Source: Burkholderiales bacterium
Lineage (GTDB): Bacteria; Pseudomonadota; Gammaproteobacteria; Burkholderiales; Usitatibacteraceae
Length of the DNA: 9,112 bases
Direction of reading: 5' to 3'
Assembly: GCA_025350945.1 (NCBI GenBank)
Contig: JANXWW010000328.1
Location: 1 to 9,112 of the forward strand
The translations under genes and the position numbers were made by a program. Positions 1-5,936 of this stretch are shown piece by piece. Numbering within the stretch: position 1 is the stretch's first letter; each line of letters begins with the position of its first letter. The notes under the pieces are model-generated. The model was not told where the DNA came from and did not search any database. It saw only the letters and a list, made by a program, of their open reading frames with translations.

Positions 1-575
1 CACAAACCCGCGCCAACGTAAAATGGAAGGTGATAGTTGATACTACCAAGCAACCCGCCGAGCATCGGCCCGCAAATAAAGCCCAGACCAAACGCAGCAC
101 CGATCATGCCGAATGTTTTTGCACGTTTGTCTGGCGTTGAAATATCGGACGCATACGCTGACGCAGTTGACATCGACGCCGACGCCGCGCCGCCGATAAA
201 GCGGCCCAGGAAAAGCCACATCAGCGTGGGTGCCCAAGCGGTCACCAGAAAATTAAGTCCCATGCCGATACTGGAATAAATCAGCACTGGCCGACGACCA
301 ATTTTGTCTGACATCGCGCCCAGCAGTGGCATGCACAAAAATTGCATCAGCCCAAAGGTGGCCGCCAATATGCCGTACCACTTGGCCTGTTCTTCAGGGC
401 CATTAACGAAATCGCCTACCAACAGCGGCAGCACGGGCACCGCCAAGCCCACACCGAGCATGTCGAGAAAGACCACGGCTAAAACAAATCTAAAACCTGC
501 CTTGCGTTTTTTTTCTTCTGCCAACGCTGCCAGTGCAGATTCTGAAACGTTTAATTCCGCTGCGGGGCTAGTCAT
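1..575 (-). CDS. TetA-like MFS drug:H+ antiporter (partial, 3' end outside window)
   Basis: This is the first 191 codons of a major facilitator superfamily exporter of the 12-helix drug:H+ antiporter type, an inner-membrane protein expected to pump tetracycline or other small molecules out in exchange for protons. After a charged cytoplasmic N-terminus (residues 1-28, ending EEKKRK) comes helix 1 with FLDMLGVGLAVPVLP (36-50), matching the TetA helix 1 that carries a conserved Asp (D38 here). The loop 2-3 signature (motif A) is GAMSDKIGRRPV at 86-97. Motif C, the antiporter signature, is GLGFICGPMLGG at 163-174. The ATG at 575-573 is preceded by an in-frame TGA four codons upstream and has no clear Shine-Dalgarno. 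It lies 56 nt downstream of guaB on the same strand, so it may be co-transcribed or use its own promoter. The family is clear; the substrate cannot be told. Many betaproteobacteria have guaA after guaB, so this neighbour is slightly unexpected. Confidence 0.93.
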   Translation of the reverse strand, partial: MTSPAAELNVSESALAALAEEKKRKAGFRFVLAVVFLDMLGVGLAVPVLPLLVGDFVNGPEEQAKWYGILAATFGLMQFLCMPLLGAMSDKIGRRPVLIYSSIGMGLNFLVTAWAPTLMWLFLGRFIGGAASASMSTASAYASDISTPDKRAKTFGMIGAAFGLGFICGPMLGGLLGSINYHLPFYVGAGL

Positions 576-602
576 TTTGCACAATCATTGTTAAACACTT
601 TT

Positions 603-614
603 ACTAAATTTAGT
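603..614. repeat. 12-bp perfect palindrome in the guaB-MFS gap
   Basis: ACTAAATTTAGT is a perfect 12-bp palindrome lying 28 nt before the MFS start codon. It could be an operator for a dimeric regulator, since TetR- and MarR-type repressors often control such pumps, but it has no G/C stem plus T-run and so is not a convincing terminator. AT-rich palindromes of this length also arise by chance. Confidence 0.3.
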
Positions 615-631
615 TGCCTACAAAACAGCGA

Positions 632-2092
632 TCAATCCACCCGATAATTCGGCGCTTCCTTGGTCATCTGCACATCATGCACATGCGATTCGCGCATGCC
701 CGCTGCGGTGATTTCAACAAACGTTGCTTCTGTGCGCATTTGCTCAATTGTCGGGCAACCGACCAAGCCCATTGACGCGCGCAAGCCGCCCATTAGCTGA
801 TGAATGATCGTGGTCACCGGGCCCTTGTATGGCACGCGACCTTCAACCCCTTCGGGTACGAGCTTGTCGGCATTGTTGATGTTTTCCTGAAAATAGCGAT
901 CCGATGAGCCTTTTTGCATTGCGCCCAACGAGCCCATGCCGCGATAGCTTTTATACGATCTGCCCTGGAATAATTCGATTTCACCCGGCGCTTCGTCGGT
1001 GCCCGCAAACATCGAGCCCATCATCACGCACGAGGCACCTGCCGCAATCGCTTTTGCTACATCACCGGAATAACGAATTCCGCCATCGGCAATACAAGGA
1101 ATGCCCAATTTATCGAGCGCCAATGCGGCTTCTGCCACGGCCGTAATCTGTGGCATGCCGACACCGGTGACGATACGCGTGGTGCAAATCGAGCCGGGGC
1201 CCACGCCCACTTTGACGCAGTCTGCGCCATGATCTGCCAGCGCGGCCGCACCAGCGGCAGTGGCTACATTGCCACCGATAATTTGCACATTAGGGTACTT
1301 CACCTTCACACCGCGCACCATATCGAGCACACCTTGTGCATGGCCGTGCGACGAATCCACGACCAGACAATCAGCACCAGCTTCGATCAAGGCCGCCGCG
1401 CGCTCCATGTTGTCGCCACCGACGCCAATGCCCGCGCCGACGCGCAATCGGCCTTGCGCATCTTTGCTGGCGTAAGGATGATCTTTGGCTTTTTGAATAT
1501 CTTTTACGGTAATCAAACCAGCCAATTCGAATGCATCGTTAACCACCAATACACGTTCAAGCCGATGCTTGTGCAGCAGCGCCTGGGCTTCGTCCAGCGT
1601 TGCACCTTCTTTGACGGTGACCAAACGCTCACGCGGTGTCATGATATTTTTAACGGGTTGATCCAGGCTGGTTTCAAATCGCAAATCACGATTGGTGACG
1701 ATACCCACTACCTTTTTTGCCGCCACTACCGGCAGGCCAGAAATACCGTGCTGGCGCTGCAATAACAGCACCTCGCGCACCGTCATGTCCGGCGACACAA
1801 CCAACGGATCTTTGACTACGCCGCTTTCGAACCGCTTTACCTTGGCGACTTCCATTGCCTGCGCGCGGATCGATAAATTTTTGTGCACGATACCGATACC
1901 GCCCTCTTGCGCCAAGGCAATAGCAAGACGCGATTCGGTCACCGTATCCATCGCAGCCGAGAGCAAAGGCAAATTCAGGCGGATTGTTTTAGTTAACTGG
2001 GCCGCGAGCGTGACGTCGCGTGGGTGGACTTGGCTATGGGCCGGGACGAGCAAGACGTCATCAAACGTCAGGGCCTTTTTGGCGAGCTTCAA
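632..2092 (-). CDS. guaB: IMP dehydrogenase (GuaB), TTG start
   Basis: GuaB oxidises IMP to XMP with NAD+, the first committed and rate-limiting step of guanine nucleotide synthesis, in the cytoplasm as a tetramer. With the start proposed here the protein is 486 aa; E. coli GuaB is 488. It opens KLAKKALTFDDVLLVPAHSQ, the family N-terminus. Two CBS domains, which bind regulatory nucleotides, fill roughly residues 92-200. The catalytic loop GVGPGSICTTRIVTGVG carries the nucleophilic Cys303. The mobile flap region includes YRGMGSLGAMQKGSSDRYF (about 383-401) and VPEGVEGRVPYKG, which supplies the catalytic Arg. An ATG frame runs back to 2194 and would add 34 residues unlike the family. The TTG at 2092-2090 has GGAG (complement of 2101-2104) exactly 8 nt upstream and a TATAAT box just beyond, so I chose it. 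No missing active-site residues were seen. Confidence 0.97.
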   Translation of the reverse strand: MKLAKKALTFDDVLLVPAHSQVHPRDVTLAAQLTKTIRLNLPLLSAAMDTVTESRLAIALAQEGGIGIVHKNLSIRAQAMEVAKVKRFESGVVKDPLVVSPDMTVREVLLLQRQHGISGLPVVAAKKVVGIVTNRDLRFETSLDQPVKNIMTPRERLVTVKEGATLDEAQALLHKHRLERVLVVNDAFELAGLITVKDIQKAKDHPYASKDAQGRLRVGAGIGVGGDNMERAAALIEAGADCLVVDSSHGHAQGVLDMVRGVKVKYPNVQIIGGNVATAAGAAALADHGADCVKVGVGPGSICTTRIVTGVGMPQITAVAEAALALDKLGIPCIADGGIRYSGDVAKAIAAGASCVMMGSMFAGTDEAPGEIELFQGRSYKSYRGMGSLGAMQKGSSDRYFQENINNADKLVPEGVEGRVPYKGPVTTIIHQLMGGLRASMGLVGCPTIEQMRTEATFVEITAAGMRESHVHDVQMTKEAPNYRVD

Positions 2093-2100
2093 ATTATGGA

Positions 2101-2104
2101 CTCC
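2101..2104 (-). promoter_or_regulatory. Shine-Dalgarno that fixes the guaB TTG start
   Basis: On the minus strand GGAG lies 8 nt before TTG (2092-2090). Its quality and spacing are what decide the non-ATG start of guaB over the upstream ATG at 2194. Confidence 0.75.
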
Positions 2105-2116
2105 GACAAAGAGCGA

Positions 2117-2122
2117 ATTATA
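2117..2122 (-). promoter_or_regulatory. guaB -10 box (TATAAT)
   Basis: A perfect TATAAT on the minus strand would start transcription near 2110, giving a leader of about 18 nt that contains the GGAG. The matching -35 region is poor (TTTCTT at a 17-nt spacer), so an activator or upstream elements may help. A second, weaker candidate for the same gene is TTGTTA (2267-2262) with a 16-nt spacer to TAGACT (2245-2240). Confidence 0.55.
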
Positions 2123-2225
2123 CGCGAGTGGGTTTCGGCAAGAAAGTACCGATGCCTGAGTCGCGATTTTATTCAAATCTCCGCTAAGTACCAAAAATGG
2201 CGCGAAGTTAAACGAAGTATTCTCG

Positions 2226-2284
2226 CTAAGCCTTTGACGAGTCTAATGTTTTTCACATTTTTAACAAAATTTATCTAAGCCTTT
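2226..2284. repeat. Pair of 10-bp direct repeats in the divergent intergenic region
   Basis: CTAAGCCTTT occurs at 2226-2235 and again at 2275-2284, start to start 49 bp apart. The second copy lies where the -35 element of the plus-strand promoter would be, so the pair could be a regulator binding site. This is suggestive only. Apart from these repeats and the promoters, 2105-2312 is AT-rich non-coding DNA. Confidence 0.3.
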
Positions 2285-2297
2285 TCCGGTGGGGTGC

Positions 2298-2306
2298 TGC
2301 TATAAT
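2298..2306 (+). promoter_or_regulatory. Extended -10 promoter for the lipoprotein gene
   Basis: TGCTATAAT is a perfect -10 hexamer (2301-2306) with the TGn extension that substitutes for a -35 box; indeed no good -35 is present. The expected start of transcription, seven bases after the hexamer, is 2313, the A of the ATG of the next gene. Transcripts may therefore be leaderless. Confidence 0.6.
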
Positions 2307-2312
2307 TTGTGA

Positions 2313-2732
2313 ATGAACAAGTTGCACACGAAAACCACTCACCATTTATGCGAAAGACAGACAAAAAATTTGCTTGGGCATAGCTTTCGCTTGGGACTTT
2401 TTTTTGTCGCTTTTTGTTTGAGTAGCTGCACATCAATGTTTGATTCGCAAAAAACAGCACCTGCACCTGTTGTCGTTGCACCAATAGCACCGCCGCGTGC
2501 ACCCACATCACTCAGCGCCGAAGCGGAAAGCACACTCAAAGCCGCAGAGCAAAGCGTGATTGAAGCGAGAGTTAAACGAGTGCTTTGGAGTGCAGCTGTT
2601 GAACAGCTTCAACAGGCCAAGGCAGCGGCAAAAATTTTTGACAGTGACGCAACGTTAAAGCATGCGAAAGAAGTAATTGCTTTGTGTGAGATCAGCAGCA
2701 GGCAAGCTCAACTGGCACCCGTCGTTTGGTAG
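2313..2732 (+). CDS. Small alpha-helical lipoprotein, DUF4398-like
   Basis: This 139-aa protein is predicted to be exported and lipid-anchored. It has a basic N-region, a hydrophobic stretch LGLFFVAFCLSS and a lipobox LSSC with the lipidated Cys at residue 39. The next residues (TSM) lack an Asp at +2, so outer-membrane sorting is expected by the E. coli rule. A Pro/Ala/Val linker (about 47-63) leads to a helical hairpin (about 68-132) with the pattern SAAVEQLQQAKAAAKIFD followed by LKHAKEVIALCE. That pattern resembles DUF4398-type or SoxK-like small lipoproteins, known from memory and not searched. The ATG used has no Shine-Dalgarno and sits at the predicted transcription start. The 26-residue N-region is long, so an in-frame TTG at 2370 or 2391 could be the real start. 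A T8 tract (2398-2405) lies in the signal-peptide region. The gene is followed by 111 nt before the DUF4124 gene. Confidence 0.7.
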   Translation: MNKLHTKTTHHLCERQTKNLLGHSFRLGLFFVAFCLSSCTSMFDSQKTAPAPVVVAPIAPPRAPTSLSAEAESTLKAAEQSVIEARVKRVLWSAAVEQLQQAKAAAKIFDSDATLKHAKEVIALCEISSRQAQLAPVVW

Positions 2733-2759
2733 TAGCACAGCAGTAGACACAAATTGAAT

Positions 2760-2785
2760 CTAAAAATGTTTAACCTGATTTTTAG
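2760..2785. repeat. Inverted repeat between lipoprotein and DUF4124 genes
   Basis: CTAAAAAT (2760-2767) and ATTTTTAG (2778-2785) are perfect 8-bp arms around a 10-nt loop. The arms are A/T-rich, so it would be a weak hairpin; it might attenuate read-through from the lipoprotein gene or bind a dimeric regulator ahead of the downstream operon. No consensus promoter is obvious in 2733-2843. Confidence 0.35.
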
Positions 2786-2843
2786 CATTTAAAACAATTC
2801 TGATTTCGAAAAAGTTAAAAAAGCGTTTGACCAGGAGACATAA

Positions 2844-3335
2844 ATGAAATCACCCGTTCAACTTTTTGCCGCTCTTGCCATACTGTTAGCAACAGCGACC
2901 GTTACTGCGCAGGTCTTTAAGTGGATCGACAAGGACGGGAAAGTAAATTTTACTGATACGCCGCCGCCTGCTGAAGCCGTCAAAGGTGAAGCAAAAAAAA
3001 TAGCATCGCCAACCGCAGCGGCCACACCGCCAGCCATCGCATCAAAAACAGTGGCGCCCTCCGCTGCGAAATCACCTGCGGATTTGGCTAAAGACGCAGA
3101 AAAGAAAAAAACGGAACTGGCTGAAAAAGCCAAAAAAGATGACGAGACTGAGAAAATCGCGAAACAAAATGAAGAGCGCTGCAAGGAAGCAAGGCGTTAC
3201 TTGAGCACACTCGAAAGTGGCACACCCATTAAACAAAGTAACGACGCAGGTGAAACCGTATTCATGAGCGATGCGGCAAGGGCATCTGAAACTGCCAGAG
3301 CAAAGGCCGCTGCTGCAGAATCCTGCAAAAACTAA
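2844..3335 (+). CDS. DUF4124-domain periplasmic protein
   Basis: This 163-aa exported protein has a signal peptide (1-22, cleavage likely at TVTA-Q), followed at once by the DUF4124 core QVFKWIDKDGKVNFTDTPPP (23-42). After an Ala/Pro/Thr linker (about 46-78) comes a Lys/Glu-rich coiled coil (79-112). The C-terminal segment, with CKEARRYLSTLESGTPI and a final ESCKN, is the usual end of betaproteobacterial members; Cys113 and Cys161 could form a disulfide. The start is well supported by AGGAG at 2833-2837, 6 nt before the ATG. Function of the family is unknown, though it acts in the periplasm. The stop codon is 3 nt before the FimV-like start, so the two are almost surely co-transcribed. An A8 tract lies at 2993-3000. 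A DUF4124 gene near guaB/rnfH is, as I recall, common in betaproteobacteria. Confidence 0.88.
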   Translation: MKSPVQLFAALAILLATATVTAQVFKWIDKDGKVNFTDTPPPAEAVKGEAKKIASPTAAATPPAIASKTVAPSAAKSPADLAKDAEKKKTELAEKAKKDDETEKIAKQNEERCKEARRYLSTLESGTPIKQSNDAGETVFMSDAARASETARAKAAAAESCKN

Positions 3336-3338
3336 AAA

Positions 3339-5936
3339 ATGAAAAAGGCTGGTTGCGCGCAAAGACCGAGCACACCAAAGCCATCACTAATGCGCAGCAA
3401 TACACCACAAATCCCGACCCAAATTTCATCACCCCCTTACCTGTGCGCCCGAAAAAGGCGCCGTAGCGCTGCTCTTTTCTCATGCATGCTCGCGTTAGTC
3501 GGCTGCTCGTTCGGCGCTCATGCGGTCGGCTTGGGTAATCTCGACATTCGCTCATATTTGGGTGAGCCACTCAACCTTCGGATTGGCGTAATCACCCAAC
3601 AAAATGAAGAAATTGACACAAATTGTTTTGCGGTGATTAATGTGCCAGGTAGCGAAGCAAACGTGAGCCGTCGCGATGTAAGACTGACATTGGTGGAAAC
3701 CCGGAACAGTCGCCATCTCGAAGTACGCGGCACCAATGCTTTCAACGAGCCGATTGGACGACTGTCGATTCGCGCGGGCTGTCAGGCAGAGGCAGGCGTG
3801 GTGCGCGATTACTCGCTGCTGCTCGATCCTGCGCCACTGCTGGCACCAGCTATTGTAAATCGCGAGCCCGCGCCAAATGCAACGCCACAGCCCGCGCAAA
3901 CGCCGAGTAAAAGCACCGCGAATAGCTGGACTGTTTATGATGGCGATACTTTGTCGAGTCTCGCTCGCGGCATTTATCCGGCCAGCACATCGCGTCAGGC
4001 GCAGTATATCGCCGCACTACGAACCTTGAATCCGTCACTCGCAGGTCTTGCAGACAATGCATCCTTGCCGGTAAATAGCGAGCTGGTTTTGCCAGACCTG
4101 AAGACATTATCAGGAAAACGGTCGAACGCAGGCGCAACGAAACAGGCTGTTAAAAATGATGCTCCATCCGCAAAGAGTCGCAAACCTAAAGGCGGCAAAC
4201 CGGTACGCCGCGATACTACGCCTACTGCACCTGCCGCATTACCAGCAGCAGACGTTCGCAAACCCGCAGCCACAAGTGAAGAAAAAAATATCGCGGGTAA
4301 AAACGCTGCCGCCAAAGCGCCTGAAGCAAAAAAAGTATTTCCCGCCGACAGCTTCAAACTGCGTATTTCTGGAGCGGATCTGGATTTGTCGCGCAGCCAA
4401 GGCATCACCGACGAGACGCGAACTCAGTTGCGCGAACGCTTTGCCGCACTCGATGCGGATGATCAAACCGCGCAACTACTCGCACTAAAAAATACCGTCA
4501 AGCTGATCGAAAAGCGGCTTAACGAAATGCAGCTCAAGCTGGCCACCTTGCCCATCGCGCCGCAAGCAGAGTCAGCCGCTGTTGCCCCCATTTCGTCCAC
4601 TGCGTCCACTGCATCCTCCGTCTCCACGCCGCCACCCGTCGCGGACAAACCAGCGGCCGAAGTGAGTGCGGCTGCAAAACCCGCGCCACCGCCATCCGCT
4701 GCACCGCCAAAAACCAAAATACCAAAAGCATCCGACAGCGACAGTTCATCAATCGATTTAACAACATGGCTCATCGCGGGACTGAGTGCACTCGCGCTTG
4801 CTGCATTGGCATGGTGGGCACTGAAGCGGCGCGATGCCATCGCTTCACTTTCACTTGATGATGAGCCCACCAGCAACGAAAAAGCATCCTCCGACGAATT
4901 TAATACCTGGGTAAATGAGCCTGACACCACAACACGCAGCAAGGCCATCGCGAAGCCAACCACGCAAAAACCCAATAACAATCTCAATGCAAAAGAAGAG
5001 CGCGCAAAACTACTACAACGAGATATTCGCGCGTTGGAAAAAACTGAAAGTGCATCAGCAAAAAACAGCCCCGTGATCAGCGGCGCAGCACGCACAGCCG
5101 CAGCAAGCGCATCAGCCAAGGCAACGGAAATCTTAGCCAACACGTTAAGCCCGGAACGTAAAGCAGAAACTGTTTCACTGCCATCTGCAAATACTCGCGC
5201 CGCGGTGAGTACCGACTTTACGTTACCGTCTGACGCATTGGCAGCGCCAATCGAGCGGCTCGATCATCCGCGAACAAACAGCAAGTCAGACACAAGCGTT
5301 GATTCGTCCAGACCCAGTGACACTTTTGATCTCGATCTTGATTTGAACCAGCAGGCCAGCACCTCATCGAATGCAGGTGATCGAATATCAGAAGACCGTC
5401 TGCGCAGGTTGCGCTACATGCACGAGCGGTATCCCGAACTGGCAGCTAGAACCGTATCCATTGATGAGCCTGAATCTGTCATTCATGCCGCGCGCCTTTA
5501 CTATGAAGACAACCAACTGGGCAAAGCATGTGAGCTGTTGATTTATGCCGTGGAAGAACGGCCACAGGAAAGCCGTTTTTGGCTGGCCCAGTTTGAATTG
5601 TTCCGCCTCGAAAAAATGAGCCCACAATTTACCGACCTCGCGCATAAATTTCAGCTCTTGTTTGCTGATACAGAATCATGGCCAAAGGTACGGCAAATCG
5701 GCTTTGATCTTGACCCGGCGAACCCCCTATTTACAGGCGACACAACCACAATTGAAACCGCATCTGAAAACTGGCTCGGCACCACGGCAGGAAGTGATTC
5801 AGCAACACAAAATATATCGGCAGCTTTGGTCGCTGATTTGCGCACATCACTATTCGCTGAACATCGGGTGGCGCATGCTGACTACGAGCGCGGCCCAAAC
5901 CTTCTGCACGCAATGGGCGTGCGAGCCTCTCCATGA
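3339..5936 (+). CDS. FimV/HubP-like LysM inner-membrane protein
   Basis: This 865-aa protein has the FimV/HubP architecture; those proteins are polar landmark scaffolds that bind peptidoglycan and recruit type IV pilus, flagellar or chemotaxis components. Basic residues RKRRR (38-42) precede a hydrophobic segment (43-59) and a cleavage site AHA-V at 62. The FimV N-terminal domain follows (63-165, opening VGLGNLDIRSYLGEPLNL and ending YSLLLDPAP), then a LysM-like domain (196-254, SWTVYDGDTLSSLARGIYP). After an Ala/Pro/Lys linker come a coiled coil (365-405), a single membrane span (474-495, ending WWALKRRD), an acidic cytoplasmic linker, and a helical TPR/FimV C-terminal region (683-796). The N-region before the signal is unusually long (37 residues) and no Shine-Dalgarno is seen. 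Internal ATGs at 3390 and 3486 are alternatives, but 3486 would lose the RKRRR. LVGC (53-56) also fits a lipobox. It follows the DUF4124 gene by 3 nt and overlaps the next by ATGA. The exact role is inferred. Confidence 0.82.
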   Translation: MKKAGCAQRPSTPKPSLMRSNTPQIPTQISSPPYLCARKRRRSAALFSCMLALVGCSFGAHAVGLGNLDIRSYLGEPLNLRIGVITQQNEEIDTNCFAVINVPGSEANVSRRDVRLTLVETRNSRHLEVRGTNAFNEPIGRLSIRAGCQAEAGVVRDYSLLLDPAPLLAPAIVNREPAPNATPQPAQTPSKSTANSWTVYDGDTLSSLARGIYPASTSRQAQYIAALRTLNPSLAGLADNASLPVNSELVLPDLKTLSGKRSNAGATKQAVKNDAPSAKSRKPKGGKPVRRDTTPTAPAALPAADVRKPAATSEEKNIAGKNAAAKAPEAKKVFPADSFKLRISGADLDLSRSQGITDETRTQLRERFAALDADDQTAQLLALKNTVKLIEKRLNEMQLKLATLPIAPQAESAAVAPISSTASTASSVSTPPPVADKPAAEVSAAAKPAPPPSAAPPKTKIPKASDSDSSSIDLTTWLIAGLSALALAALAWWALKRRDAIASLSLDDEPTSNEKASSDEFNTWVNEPDTTTRSKAIAKPTTQKPNNNLNAKEERAKLLQRDIRALEKTESASAKNSPVISGAARTAAASASAKATEILANTLSPERKAETVSLPSANTRAAVSTDFTLPSDALAAPIERLDHPRTNSKSDTSVDSSRPSDTFDLDLDLNQQASTSSNAGDRISEDRLRRLRYMHERYPELAARTVSIDEPESVIHAARLYYEDNQLGKACELLIYAVEERPQESRFWLAQFELFRLEKMSPQFTDLAHKFQLLFADTESWPKVRQIGFDLDPANPLFTGDTTTIETASENWLGTTAGSDSATQNISAALVADLRTSLFAEHRVAHADYERGPNLLHAMGVRASP

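Noticed and set aside
1229..1765. 178-aa open frame antisense to guaB
   Set aside because: Shadow of guaB codons; guaB itself is certain and intact across this range.
2093..2194. 34-residue N-terminal extension of guaB from the ATG at 2194
   Set aside because: It is unlike GuaB N-termini, lies upstream of the likely transcription start and lacks the good ribosome-binding site seen before the TTG at 2092.
4590..4630. Short tandem GCGTCCACT-like repeats in the FimV-like gene
   Set aside because: Only two to three imperfect units in a Ser/Thr/Ala linker; ordinary low-complexity coding sequence.
4463..5143. 226-aa open frame antisense to the FimV-like gene
   Set aside because: Low-complexity Ala/Ser/Val translation mirroring the Ala-rich linker codons on the other strand; no ribosome-binding site or family features.
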